Shown: in pieces, positions 33,881 to 42,672 of the stretch | How the letters are laid out: each line of letters begins with the position of its first letter | How positions within the stretch are numbered: the stretch's first letter is position 1 | Origin: Streptomyces nodosus | GTDB taxonomy: Bacteria; Actinomycetota; Actinomycetes; Streptomycetales; Streptomycetaceae | NCBI RefSeq assembly: GCF_008704995.1 | Contig: NZ_CP023747.1 | Location: 4,118,501-4,182,500 of the forward strand | DNA: 64,000 nt | Direction: 5' to 3' | The notes under the pieces: generated by a model | The model's database searches: none | Seen by the model: only the letters and a program-made list of their open reading frames with translations | What the model was told of the DNA's origin: nothing | Program-made: the position numbers and the translations under genes

Positions 33881-36130
33881 ATGGCCGAGCTCCGTAAGGC
33901 GGGCATCCCGCCGCACCTTGCCGCGGTGCTGCGGGATCCCTCACGGCTGGCCGCGGTGGAGGCCGTCCGCGCGGTCGACGAGCTGACCGAGGACGCCTTC
34001 GCCCGATCCGTGCGGCTGGCCGCCCGGCTGCTGGACACCGGCACGGCGCTGATCAGCCTGGCCGGGGCGGATCGGCAGTTCATCTGGGGAGGCACCGGCA
34101 GAGCGGTGCCGCTCCACGGGGAGCAGGAACTTCTCGACCGGGGGTTCTGCGCCGAGGTGGTGACATCGGGCCGGCCGCTGGTCATCGACGACATCCAGGA
34201 CGACTCCGCGCACCGGGCCGACCCCGCGTTCGCCGCCACCGGCCTGCGCGCCTGTCTGGGGGTGCCGCTCTTTCTGGAGGAGCTGCCGATCGGCGCCCTG
34301 TGCGTCATCGACACCAGGCCACGGCAGTGGAACACCGAGCAGCGGCGTGCCCTGGAGCAGCTCGGTGCCTCGGTGATGAGTGAGATCCAGCTGCGGCTGG
34401 ACGCGGCCGAACACGGTCGGCTCTACGAGCAGGCCGCAGCGGCCGCGGTGGTCGAGCGCAGACGTTCCCGTCAGTTGCAGGACCTGGCCCAGGCCGGTAT
34501 GCGGATCAATGCCGCGCCGTCGCTGGAACGTGCCCTTCAGACGGTCACCGACGAGGCCAGAGCGCTGGTGGGCGCGCATCAGTCGGTCACCAGTATGACC
34601 ACGAACCTCCGCTGGGCCCAGGCGATCAATGCGGTCTCACTGTCGGACAAGTACGCCGACTACCGTTCCTTCACCGTCCCCCCGGACGGAGCAGGGATCT
34701 ATGTCCTGGTCTGCAGAGACAACCGGCCGATGCGGCTGACCCAGGCCGAACTGGAAGCCCATCCGGCCTGGCGGGGCTTCGGTCCCTACGCCGCCGAGCA
34801 TCCGCCGATGCGCGGTTGGCTGGCCGTCCCGCTGATCGGCTCCGACGGCCGCAACCTGGGGCTGGTGCAGCTCTCGGACAAGGAGGACGGCAGCGAGTTC
34901 ACGGCCGACGACCAGGCGATCCTCGTCCAGCTGGCCCAGCTGGCCTCCGCGAGCATCGAGAAGGCCGCGGCGCTGGAGAACCAGTACGAGATCGCTCGCA
35001 CCCTGCAGAGCAGTCTGCTGCCGCAGCGGCTGCCCGAGCACTCCGCGCTGTCGGCCGCCTCACGGTATCTGCCGGCGGCACCCCGCGCCGGGGTGGGCGG
35101 CGACTGGTTCGATGTGATCGGGCTGTCCGGGGCCCGGGTCGCGCTGGTGGTCGGAGACGTGGTCGGACACGGCATCCACGCGGCCGCCGCCATGGGCAGG
35201 CTGCGTACGGCCGTGCGCACCCTGGCCGATGTCGATCTCACCCCCGAGGAGCTGCTCACCCGGTTGGACGACCTGGTGAGCCGGCTCTCCGCGGAATCGG
35301 GTGGCGGCGAAGCCGCGGGTCTGGGCGCCGCCGACGTCGGAACCACCTGTCTGTACGCGGTGTACGACCCGGTGGCCGGACGCTGCTCCCTGGCCTGCGC
35401 CGGCCATCCGGCGCCCGTCATCGTCAGCCCGGACGGCAGCGCCGGTTTTCTCGAGCTGCCCGCCGGGCCGCCGCTCGGCGTCGGCGGAGTCCCGTTCGAG
35501 ACGACGGAGGTGGAGGTGCCGGAGGGCAGCCTGATCGCCTTCTACACGGACGGACTGGTCGAGTCCAGACAGCGCGATCTGGAGTCGGGGCTGGAAGAAC
35601 TGCGCCAGGCGCTGACCGAGCCGTGCGACTCCTTGGAGACGCTGTGTGACTATGTGCTCAAGAGGCTGCTGTCCGAGCCCCCGGCCGACGACGCCGCCCT
35701 GCTGCTGGTCCGGCTGCACGGCCTGAACCAGACACGGGTCGCCACCTGGGACATCGCCGCGGAACCGGCCGCGGTGGCCCGGATCCGCGCCGGGACCGCC
35801 CGCAGACTGGAGGAGTGGGGTCTCGACGAGATCGGCTTCGTGACCGAGCTGGTGGTGAGCGAGCTGGTCACCAACGCCATCCGGTACGGCCATCCGCCCA
35901 TCCGGCTGCGGCTCATCTACGACCGGGCGGTCATCTGCGAGGTCTCCGACGCCAGCAACACCGCGCCGCATCTGCGCCGGGCCCGCATCTTCGACGAGGG
36001 CGGACGCGGTCTGATGCTGGTCGCCCAGCTCACCCAGCGCTGGGGCACCCGCCACGCCCGCGAGGGCAAGACCATCTGGTGCGAGCAGACCCTGCCCACG
36101 ACGGGCCTGCTGTCCGGTCCGGAGGAGTAG
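33881..36130 (+). CDS. GAF-GAF-PP2C phosphatase-HATPase signalling protein
   Basis: 749 residues, cytoplasmic. Order: GAF-like domain (about 15-175), linker helix, second GAF (about 200-365), SpoIIE/PP2C phosphatase domain (about 385-600) with GGDWFDV and VGDVVGHG metal-binding motifs and FYTDGLVE, then an RsbW-type ATPase (about 615-735) with N-box ELVTNAIRYG and G-box GGRGLMLV. It joins the phosphatase and anti-sigma kinase activities of partner-switching systems in one chain and probably acts on a STAS protein; none is adjacent, and BldG is 16 kb away. Two segments per GAF could sense a ligand. ATG with GGAGG five bases upstream. Confidence 0.93.
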   Translation: MAELRKAGIPPHLAAVLRDPSRLAAVEAVRAVDELTEDAFARSVRLAARLLDTGTALISLAGADRQFIWGGTGRAVPLHGEQELLDRGFCAEVVTSGRPLVIDDIQDDSAHRADPAFAATGLRACLGVPLFLEELPIGALCVIDTRPRQWNTEQRRALEQLGASVMSEIQLRLDAAEHGRLYEQAAAAAVVERRRSRQLQDLAQAGMRINAAPSLERALQTVTDEARALVGAHQSVTSMTTNLRWAQAINAVSLSDKYADYRSFTVPPDGAGIYVLVCRDNRPMRLTQAELEAHPAWRGFGPYAAEHPPMRGWLAVPLIGSDGRNLGLVQLSDKEDGSEFTADDQAILVQLAQLASASIEKAAALENQYEIARTLQSSLLPQRLPEHSALSAASRYLPAAPRAGVGGDWFDVIGLSGARVALVVGDVVGHGIHAAAAMGRLRTAVRTLADVDLTPEELLTRLDDLVSRLSAESGGGEAAGLGAADVGTTCLYAVYDPVAGRCSLACAGHPAPVIVSPDGSAGFLELPAGPPLGVGGVPFETTEVEVPEGSLIAFYTDGLVESRQRDLESGLEELRQALTEPCDSLETLCDYVLKRLLSEPPADDAALLLVRLHGLNQTRVATWDIAAEPAAVARIRAGTARRLEEWGLDEIGFVTELVVSELVTNAIRYGHPPIRLRLIYDRAVICEVSDASNTAPHLRRARIFDEGGRGLMLVAQLTQRWGTRHAREGKTIWCEQTLPTTGLLSGPEE

Positions 36131-36194
36131 CGTCGGGCGCGGGTCACCCCCCGTGGCCGGACCGAGGCAGTCGCCGGCCCCGCAGGGCGGGGTG

Positions 36195-37022
36195 TCAGCG
36201 CTGCATGCGCTGGCGCACGGCCTCGTAGGTGAAGAGCGCCGCCGACACCGCCACATTGAGCGAGTCGACCTGGCCGAACATCGGGATCTTCGCCTTGGTG
36301 TGGCTCCCCGCCAGCCACTGCTCCGAGAGGCCGTACTTCTCGCTGCCGACCAGGATGGCCGTGGGACCGCTCATGTCGACGTCCGCCATCAGGACGTCCG
36401 TGTCGGGGGTGGTGGCGACGACGTTCACCGAGTGCTCGGCCAGCCAGCGCAGGACGTCCCCGGAGCCGGCCGAGGCGATCGGGACGGCGAACACCGTGCC
36501 CTTGCTGGCGCGGATCACATTGGGGTTGCCCCAGTCGGTCACCGGGTTGGCGGAGATCACGGCGGTCACTCCGGCGGCGTCCGCGGTGCGCAGCATCGAG
36601 CCCAGGTTGCCGGGCTTCTCCACGCTCTCGCAGACCAGGAAGAGCGCCCGGTCGTCGACCTCGATGCGGGACAGGTCGGTCTCGATGTCCGGCACGACGG
36701 CGAGCCAGCCGTCCGGGCCCTCGCGGTACGCGGCCTTGTCGAAGGCCTGGCGGCTGAGACTGAAGAGGGCGGCGCCGCGTTCGGCGGCACGGCCCACGAC
36801 GTCCCGCGGGTCGGTCCCGTCGGTCAGCGCGGGGCAGAAGTACAGCTCGCGGGGGCGGACACCGGCCCGCAGGGCGAGGTCCAGTTCCTCATAACCCTCC
36901 ACGAGGGTCACTCCGGAGCTCTGCCGGTTCCGCCGGCGGCGGAGGGCGGCGAGTTCCTTCACATGAGGGTTGCTCGGGCTGGAGATTTCCTTGGGCGAAC
37001 CAACCCGCGGGGTGGACGGCAT
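36195..37022 (-). CDS. TrmH/SpoU-family RNA 2'-O-methyltransferase
   Basis: 275 residues. A substrate-binding N-domain (about 15-110) with TLVEGYEEL precedes the SPOUT knot, showing the three family motifs: EKPGNLGSMLRTADA (motif 1), VGSEKYGLS (motif 2) and IPMFGQVDSLNVAVSAAL (motif 3). It methylates a ribose 2'-OH in rRNA or tRNA; the site is not predictable. Thiostrepton-resistance methylase is in the same family but differs in sequence. ATG start without a clear Shine-Dalgarno. It is convergent with the GAF-PP2C gene, with a 6-bp GC hairpin at 36178-36192 between them. Confidence 0.9.
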   Translation of the reverse strand: MPSTPRVGSPKEISSPSNPHVKELAALRRRRNRQSSGVTLVEGYEELDLALRAGVRPRELYFCPALTDGTDPRDVVGRAAERGAALFSLSRQAFDKAAYREGPDGWLAVVPDIETDLSRIEVDDRALFLVCESVEKPGNLGSMLRTADAAGVTAVISANPVTDWGNPNVIRASKGTVFAVPIASAGSGDVLRWLAEHSVNVVATTPDTDVLMADVDMSGPTAILVGSEKYGLSEQWLAGSHTKAKIPMFGQVDSLNVAVSAALFTYEAVRQRMQR

Positions 37023-37287
37023 CGGCGGTGGGAATCACGGTGCCCTTCCGGCTCCGATCCTCCGCCCCCTTTCTTGTGTTTCTGCGTACAGCGCGTGGTC
37101 GTGGCCAGGGTACCCGAGCCCGTCGAAGGCCCGGCCCGGTCGGCCCTTGGCCCCATGGCCCGGTGCACCGCGTCCACCGGGGCGGTCCGACATCACCCGG
37201 GGCGGGGGGAACCGGCGGACGGCAGGCGTCATCCTGGTGAACGGCTAGCATCGCGTGCACAGTTGCCGCCGGGCCGGGGAGGGTGTC

Positions 37288-38199
37288 GTGTCGCAGACAG
37301 AGCGGGAGCCGGGGCCCCGCATCGCCGTCGCGGTCGTGACGATGGGCAATCGGCCCGCCGAGGTCGACGCCCTGCTCGCGTCCGTCGCCAAGCAGGACCT
37401 CGCCGCGGCCCGCATCGTCGTCGTCGGCAACGGCTGCCCCCTGCCGGAGTTCGCCGAGCGTCTCGGGCTGCCCGGCGAGGTCACCTGTATCGAGGAGGAC
37501 GAGAACCTCGGCTGCCCGGGCGGGCGCAATGTGGCCCTCGCCAGGCTGCGGGAGTTCGGGGACGTCGATGTGGTGGTCGAACTCGACGACGACGGGCTGC
37601 TGGTGGACGCCGATGTGCTGCGACGGGTACGGGATCTGTATGCCGCCGATCCGCGGCTCGGCATCGTCGGCTTCCGTATCGCCGACGAGCACGGGGAGAC
37701 CCAGCGGCGGCATGTGCCGAGGGTCGGGTCCGCCGACCCGATGCGCGGGGGACCGGTGACCGGCTTCCTCGGCGGTGGGCACGCGCTGTCCATGGCGATG
37801 CTCGCGGAGACCGGAGACTGGCCCGGGGAGTTCTTCTTCGCGCACGAGGAGACGGACCTCGCCTGGCGGGCCGCCGACGCCGGCTGGACCGTCCTGTATG
37901 CGCCGGAGCTGCTGCTCCAGCATCCGAAGACCTCGCCCGCACGGCATGCCATCTACCACCGGGTGACGGCGCGGAACCGCGTCTGGCTGGTGCGGCGGCG
38001 CCTGCCGCTGCTGCTCATCCCCGTCCATCTGGGGGTGTGGATCGCCGTCACCCTGCTGAGGACCCGTTCGGCCGGCGGGCTCAGGGCCTGGTTCGGCGGG
38101 TTCCTGGAGGGGATGCGGACCTCGGGCGGCGAGCGGCGGCCCATGCGGTGGCGCACGGTGTGGCGGCTCACCCGGCTCGGCCGGCCGCCCGTCGTCTGA
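37288..38199 (+). CDS. Family 2-type glycosyltransferase
   Basis: 303 residues. A GT-A fold is shown by AVAVVTMGNRPAEVDALLASV at the N-terminus, EDENLGCPGGRN, and the DxD-like ELDDDG at about residue 105, with HEETDLAWR (about 190), as in rhamnosyl-/GT2-type enzymes. A hydrophobic stretch RRRLPLLLIPVHLGVWIAVTLL near residues 232-255 suggests membrane attachment. The acceptor is unknown and no cell-wall or capsule genes flank it. GTG start with GGAGGG four bases upstream. Confidence 0.88.
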   Translation: MSQTEREPGPRIAVAVVTMGNRPAEVDALLASVAKQDLAAARIVVVGNGCPLPEFAERLGLPGEVTCIEEDENLGCPGGRNVALARLREFGDVDVVVELDDDGLLVDADVLRRVRDLYAADPRLGIVGFRIADEHGETQRRHVPRVGSADPMRGGPVTGFLGGGHALSMAMLAETGDWPGEFFFAHEETDLAWRAADAGWTVLYAPELLLQHPKTSPARHAIYHRVTARNRVWLVRRRLPLLLIPVHLGVWIAVTLLRTRSAGGLRAWFGGFLEGMRTSGGERRPMRWRTVWRLTRLGRPPVV

Positions 38200-38222
38200 G
38201 CCCGTCGCCCGAACCGACGGGC
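38200..38222. terminator. Bidirectional hairpin between convergent genes
   Basis: GCCCGTCG (38200-38207) pairs with CGACGGGC (38215-38222) around seven bases, starting one base after the glycosyltransferase gene and 23 bases from the polymerase stop. Confidence 0.7.
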
Positions 38223-38245
38223 CCTCATCGGCCGTGTACCGGCGC

Positions 38246-39943
38246 TCACTTGGCGTCCGCATAGCACTCCACCACCGCCGTGGTGAAGGGGATCCGCACC
38301 GGTGTCTCGCCGAAGGTCAGCCGCATCGCCAGGTCCGAGGCCTGCTGGATCGCCCGGACCACCGTGTCCGCCTCCTCGGCCGGGCAGTGCACGATCACCT
38401 CGTCGTGCTGGAAGAAGACCAGCTCGGCGGCGAGGCCCGCACAGGCGCGGCGCAGCGCGGCGAGCAGCAGCAGGGCCCAGTCGGCGGCGCTGCCCTGGAC
38501 GACGAAGTTGCGTGCGAAGCGGCCTCGGGCGCGGGAGTCCGAGGAGGCATAGCCGGGTGTCCACTGCTGTGCCTCCCCGTCCGGACCCGCCGGGCCGTCC
38601 TCCTGCGGAATGCCCGCCTCCTCCGCCGCGTCCTGAGACGCCCCGGCCGCCGGCGGGGACGTACGCCCGAGCCAGGTCCGCACCAGCCGTCCCTCCTCGC
38701 CGGCGCGGGCCGCGTCGTCGACGTAGGCGACCGCCCGGGGGAAGCGGCGGCGCAGCGCGGCGAGGTTCTTCAGACCGTCGCCGGAGGTCTGGCCGTAGAT
38801 CGCGCCGAGCACGGCGAGCTTGGCCTGGTCGCGGTCTCCGGAGAAGGCGCGGTCCGACACCGACTGATAGAGGTCGGCCGCACGCCCGGCGACCTCCATG
38901 AACGCCGGGTCGCGGGAGATCGCCGCCAGGACGCGGGGTTCCATCTGGGCCGCGTCGGCCACGACCAGCCGCCAGCCGGGGTCGGCGACCACGGCGCGCC
39001 GGATGACCTTGGGGATCTGCAGGGCTCCGCCGCCATTGGTGACCCAGCGGCCGGTGACCGTGCCGCCCGGCAGATACTCGGGCCGGAAGCGGCCGTCGCG
39101 CACCCAGTTCTGGAGCCAGGACCAGCCGTGGGCGACCCGGATGCGATACAGCTTCTTGTACTCCAGCAGGGGCTTCACCGCGGGGTGGTCGATGGACTCG
39201 ATCTCCCAGCGGCGGGTGGAGCGCACCTTGATCCCGGCCCGGGCGAATGCCTTGACCACATCGGCGGGCAGATCCGGGCGGACCCGATGGCCGAAGGCGG
39301 CCGACACCTCGTCCGCCAGCTCGGCCAGCCGCCGGGGCTCCCCGCCGCCCGCGTACCGCTCGCCGAGCAGTTCGTGCAGGACCGTGCGGTGGACGTCGGC
39401 GCGCCACGGGAGCCCGATCCGGTTCATCTCGGAGGCCACCAGCATTCCGGCCGACTCCGCGGCGGTGAGCAGCCGCATGCGCTCCGGATGGGCGGTGGCC
39501 CCGTGCCGGCGCTGCTGCTCCGCATACACCTCGACGAGGTCCCCGAGAGGGACATGGGCGGGGGTCGGCTCGAAGAGGGAGGACTGGGAACCGGGCTCGG
39601 CGGAGCGCACCGGGGGATCGGGCGGTACGGGGCCGCCGCGCAGCCGGGCCAGTGCGGCGGCGGCCGACCGGGGCTCGCCGAGGCGTCCCTCGTGGCCGAG
39701 GAGGAGGGTCTCGGCGGCCTCGACGTCATAGCACCGGTCGACTCGCACCCCCGCGGCGAGCAGACGCGGCTGGACGTCGGCGGTGGACCGCCACACCCAT
39801 CGGGTGACCCCGGGCCGCGCCCGCACGGCCGCGGCGAGATCCCCCTCCTCGGTCACGGGCCCGGCGAGCAGCCCGTCCGGGCCGAGGGCGGCGACTTCGG
39901 CGCCGCCGTCCCCGGCCGGAGCGAGAGCCCAGCGCCCGGTCAT
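38246..39943 (-). CDS. Family A DNA polymerase with degenerate exonuclease domain
   Basis: 565 residues, shorter than PolA. The polymerase core is intact: motif A VVADAAQMEPRVLA, motif B RDQAKLAVLGAIYGQ, and motif C FQHDEVIVHCP. The N-terminal part has the outline of a 3'-5' exonuclease domain, but I see no DxE at its start, so proofreading is doubtful, and there is no 5'-nuclease domain. About 35 residues rich in Gly/Ala/Glu between motif B and the last helices look inserted. This second PolA-like enzyme is common in actinobacteria and annotated as bifunctional exonuclease/polymerase. It lies 60 bases downstream of the ClpN/HTH gene on the same strand. Confidence 0.9.
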   Translation of the reverse strand: MTGRWALAPAGDGGAEVAALGPDGLLAGPVTEEGDLAAAVRARPGVTRWVWRSTADVQPRLLAAGVRVDRCYDVEAAETLLLGHEGRLGEPRSAAAALARLRGGPVPPDPPVRSAEPGSQSSLFEPTPAHVPLGDLVEVYAEQQRRHGATAHPERMRLLTAAESAGMLVASEMNRIGLPWRADVHRTVLHELLGERYAGGGEPRRLAELADEVSAAFGHRVRPDLPADVVKAFARAGIKVRSTRRWEIESIDHPAVKPLLEYKKLYRIRVAHGWSWLQNWVRDGRFRPEYLPGGTVTGRWVTNGGGALQIPKVIRRAVVADPGWRLVVADAAQMEPRVLAAISRDPAFMEVAGRAADLYQSVSDRAFSGDRDQAKLAVLGAIYGQTSGDGLKNLAALRRRFPRAVAYVDDAARAGEEGRLVRTWLGRTSPPAAGASQDAAEEAGIPQEDGPAGPDGEAQQWTPGYASSDSRARGRFARNFVVQGSAADWALLLLAALRRACAGLAAELVFFQHDEVIVHCPAEEADTVVRAIQQASDLAMRLTFGETPVRIPFTTAVVECYADAK

Positions 39944-40003
39944 GCCACGAGTGTGTCAGGGGGGTCCGACAACGGGCGGTGGCCTGCTTGTCCCGGGGGC
40001 CGC

Positions 40004-40738
40004 TCAGCCCTCCTGCTCATGGTCCCTGCGGATCTCCGCCAGGGCATTCTCGACATACTCCTCGGTCCTCGTCTTCTGGATGCCGAGACCGGTCAACAGG
40101 CCCTCGCCGTTCTCCAGTTCGAGGAGCGCGAGGAGCATGTGCTCGGTACCGACGTAGTTGTGCCCCAGACGCAGCGCCTCCCTGAAGGTGAGCTCGAGGG
40201 CCTTCTTGGCGGCGGGGGAGTACGGAACGAGTTCCGGGACGTCCTCGGCGCGGGGCGGGAGTGCCGCGGTCGCCGCCTCGCGGACGGTCTCGAGGGAGAC
40301 TCCCTGGGCGAGGACCGCCTTGGCGGCGAGCCCCTCCGGCTCGGTGAGCAGGCCCAGGACGAGGTGCTCGGGGACGGTTTCGGCATTGCCCGCTGCCTTG
40401 GACGCGTTGTGCGCGGCCATGACCGCGTCGCGGGCGCGAGGGGTGTAGCGGCTGAACCCCTGGCTGGGGTCGAGGTCGGCGGACTCCTTCGGCACGAAGC
40501 GCTTCTGGGCCGCCTGCCGGGTCACCCCCATGCTCTTGCCGATGTCGGTCCAGGACGCCCCCGAACGCCGGGCCTGGTCCACGAAGTGGCCGATCAGATG
40601 GTCGGCCACATCGCCCAGGTGCTCCGCGGCGAGCACCGCGTCCTGGAGCTGTTCGAGTGCGTCGGTATGGACCGTCTTGATGGCCTCGATGAGGTCGTCG
40701 AGACGCAGTTTCACTGTGGTGTCGGGCTTCGACGTCAT
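40004..40738 (-). CDS. Regulator with HTH segment and Clp N-terminal repeats
   Basis: 244 residues. The N-terminal third contains a helix-turn-helix-like SWTDIGKSMGVTRQAAQKRF (about residues 62-81). The rest holds two Clp_N-type helical repeats (YTPRARDAVMAAHNAS...EHLVLGLL and YSPAAKKALELTFREA...TEHMLLALL), the substrate/adaptor-binding module of ClpC/ClpA, without any AAA+ ATPase. It may be a transcription factor that senses clients or adaptors of the Clp system. The ATG has no Shine-Dalgarno; the promoter places transcription start on its A. A dyad overlapping the promoter suggests self-regulation. Confidence 0.85.
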   Translation of the reverse strand: MTSKPDTTVKLRLDDLIEAIKTVHTDALEQLQDAVLAAEHLGDVADHLIGHFVDQARRSGASWTDIGKSMGVTRQAAQKRFVPKESADLDPSQGFSRYTPRARDAVMAAHNASKAAGNAETVPEHLVLGLLTEPEGLAAKAVLAQGVSLETVREAATAALPPRAEDVPELVPYSPAAKKALELTFREALRLGHNYVGTEHMLLALLELENGEGLLTGLGIQKTRTEEYVENALAEIRRDHEQEG

Positions 40739-40744
40739 GTGACA

Positions 40745-40773
40745 ACCGTAGGTTGACACCCCTGGAGTGTCAA
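40745..40773 (-). promoter_or_regulatory. Promoter for a leaderless transcript of the ClpN/HTH gene
   Basis: On the minus strand, TTGACA (40773-40768), a 17-base spacer and TACGGT (40750-40745) are followed by six bases and then the ATG. This is close to the HrdB consensus and would start transcription at the first base of the start codon. Confidence 0.8.
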
Positions 40774-40775
40774 CC
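40751..40775. promoter_or_regulatory. Perfect dyad overlapping the ClpN/HTH promoter
   Basis: GGTTGACAC and GTGTCAACC are exact inverted repeats 7 bases apart, covering the -35 and the spacer. A further GTTGACA half-site lies at 40780-40786. Not a HAIR, CIRCE or ClgR box. Confidence 0.8.
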
Positions 40776-40865
40776 CGAAGTTGACAGTGTTGGGTCGCGC
40801 CCTGGCGCGGCTCGGTGGCCGGGACGCCGAAGGTGCCCCGCGCACCCCGTGTCACGATCGACCCT

Positions 40866-41993
40866 GTGAGTACGACGACCACGGTGGACCGCGCCTTCGG
40901 AGCCGCCCTCTATGACGACACCGACACGGCCCTCGACACGGGCGCCTCGCTGCTCGCCGCCGACCCCGCGGCCGACGCCGAACTCGCCCGGCGCGGCGAG
41001 CAGTTCGTCGCCGGGGCCTGGCGGCGCGGCTGGCAGCCCGCCGATGTGGTGCGCCTGGTACGCCGTGAACTGGACGACCTCCATGTGCGCCTGGTGTCGG
41101 CGCTGATCGTCGAGGAGGCGGGGCGGCGGCCGTCGCCCGGGCCGCGCTGGGCCGCCCAGCTCCAGGACCTCCCCGCGGAACCTCCGCGCGCCTCCGACCG
41201 TTTCTCGTACGCCACCGCCGTACTGGAGCTGTACCGCCTGCTGCTCCGTCTCCCCGCCCTCGAGCCCCTCGAGTCCCGCGACGCGCCCCGGCCGTCCGCC
41301 GCCCCGCGGCAGCCGGAGTCCCGCATGCTCACCCGGGTTCGCGCCCTGCTCGCCAAGGCGGAGGCGACCGGCTATCCGGAGGAGGCGGAGGCGCTGAGCG
41401 CCAAGGCGCAGGAGCTGATGGCGCGGCACAGTATCGACGAGGCGCTGCTGGCGGCCGGCGCGCCCGCCGGGGACGCGCCCGGCGCCTGCCGCATCGGAGT
41501 CGACGCGCCGTACGAGACGGCCAAGGCGGTGCTGCTGGACGCGGTGGCGACCGCGAACCGCTGCCGGGCCGTGTGGCACGAGCCCTTCGGCTTCTCCACG
41601 GTCGTCGGCTTCGAGCCCGATCTGGCGGCCGTCGAACTCCTGTACACCTCGCTGCTGGTGCAGGCCACCACCGCGATGACCACGGCGGAGGCGGCGCAGC
41701 GCAAGGGTGGCCGGAAGCGTACGAAGACGTTCCGGCAGTCCTTCCTGGCGGCGTATGCGCAGCGCATCGGCGACCGGCTCCGGGCGGCCGCCGAGGCGCA
41801 GACGGCGGACGGCGGGGGAGATCTGCTGCCGGTGCTCGCGGCCCGGGACGTGGCCGTCGCGGACCGTACGGAGCGGATGTTCCCGGCCACGGTCACCACC
41901 CGGCTGCGCGGGGCGGGCGACGCGGCCGGATGGGAGCAGGGGGCCGCGGCCGCCGACCGGGCCAGGGTCGCGGCACGGCCCCGGCTCCCCTGA
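40866..41993 (+). CDS. DUF2786 domain protein
   Basis: 375 residues, soluble. The middle (about residues 155-200) reads RVRALLAKAEATGYPEEAEALSAKAQELMARHSID, the DUF2786 hallmark. A helical Arg-rich N-terminal region precedes it and a Lys/Arg-rich KGGRKRTKTFRQSFLAAYAQRIGDRL segment (about residues 280-305) follows. Phage relatives exist but nothing here is phage-like. Function unknown; the basic segment suggests nucleic-acid contact. GTG start. It is divergent from the ClpN/HTH gene and shares its 127-base upstream region. Confidence 0.85.
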   Translation: MSTTTTVDRAFGAALYDDTDTALDTGASLLAADPAADAELARRGEQFVAGAWRRGWQPADVVRLVRRELDDLHVRLVSALIVEEAGRRPSPGPRWAAQLQDLPAEPPRASDRFSYATAVLELYRLLLRLPALEPLESRDAPRPSAAPRQPESRMLTRVRALLAKAEATGYPEEAEALSAKAQELMARHSIDEALLAAGAPAGDAPGACRIGVDAPYETAKAVLLDAVATANRCRAVWHEPFGFSTVVGFEPDLAAVELLYTSLLVQATTAMTTAEAAQRKGGRKRTKTFRQSFLAAYAQRIGDRLRAAAEAQTADGGGDLLPVLAARDVAVADRTERMFPATVTTRLRGAGDAAGWEQGAAAADRARVAARPRLP

Positions 41994-42000
41994 GTCCTGG

Positions 42001-42510
42001 TCAGTCGCCCGCGATCTGGATGGCGCCCACCGAGGCGTCCGGGGCCTCCCGGCTCTTCAGCGCCACATCGCCGTACGACCACGGGTGGCTTCCGGCCTCG
42101 TCGGGCCCCGGCACGGTGATCTCCAGGTTTTTCACCGGGGCGCTGAGCGAGCCGCCGTCCCCGCGGACATAGGTGATCGTGAAGGTCGCCGCCTCGCCCT
42201 TCTGGAGCGTCACCTTCGCCGGCTTGGCGCCCTCCGCGTGGGCGACGGACCAGGAGGAGTCCCCGTCCTTCAGTTCGATGCCGGGGAACCCGTCGAGGGT
42301 GCAGGGCGCGTCGACGCGGTTGGTGAGGGTGACCGGGACATTGCCGGTGTCGCCGGCGCTGGTGGCGGCGTTGCCGGGGCCGACCTCGACGGCGAGACGG
42401 CAGCCGGCGGTGTCCTTGCCGTTGTCGCTCCCGCTCCCGCCACCGCAGGCGGTCAGGGTGAGGGCCGCGACGAGGGCGGTCAGGGCGAGCGGGGCATGAA
42501 GCGTGCGCAT
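42001..42510 (-). CDS. DUF4232-like lipoprotein
   Basis: 169 residues. The signal MRTLHAPLALTALVAALTLTAC ends in a lipobox (LTAC) followed by a Gly/Ser linker. The mature domain has two Cys (about residues 37 and 70) and a beta-rich pattern NVPVTLTNRVDAPCTLDGFPGIEL typical of DUF4232 surface proteins. No enzyme motif. AGAGGA lies upstream of the ATG. Its stop is seven bases from the convergent DUF2786 gene. Confidence 0.87.
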   Translation of the reverse strand: MRTLHAPLALTALVAALTLTACGGGSGSDNGKDTAGCRLAVEVGPGNAATSAGDTGNVPVTLTNRVDAPCTLDGFPGIELKDGDSSWSVAHAEGAKPAKVTLQKGEAATFTITYVRGDGGSLSAPVKNLEITVPGPDEAGSHPWSYGDVALKSREAPDASVGAIQIAGD

Positions 42511-42632
42511 AAAGGTCCTCTGCGGTCGTGACGGTATGCCTGGATCATCACGCAGGTGGACGACGGAGGGGCGCGCGCCCCCGCAGTGCCGCGTGCGCGC
42601 CCCCGCTGCCGGGATCGTCCGGAATCGGCGGC

Positions 42633-42660
42633 GGGCCGTGGAACCGGGGTTCCACGGCCC
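42633..42660 (-). terminator. Perfect 13-bp hairpin between two lipoprotein genes
   Basis: GGGCCGTGGAACC and GGTTCCACGGCCC separated by two bases; lies just downstream of the second lipoprotein gene on the minus strand and before the start of the first. Confidence 0.9.
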
Positions 42661-42672
42661 GTCGTTCGCTCC

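Noticed and set aside
36195..37022. Thiostrepton-resistance gene
   Set aside because: Shares only the general SPOUT motifs. Sequence outside them follows housekeeping TrmH-like methylases and there is no antibiotic cluster.
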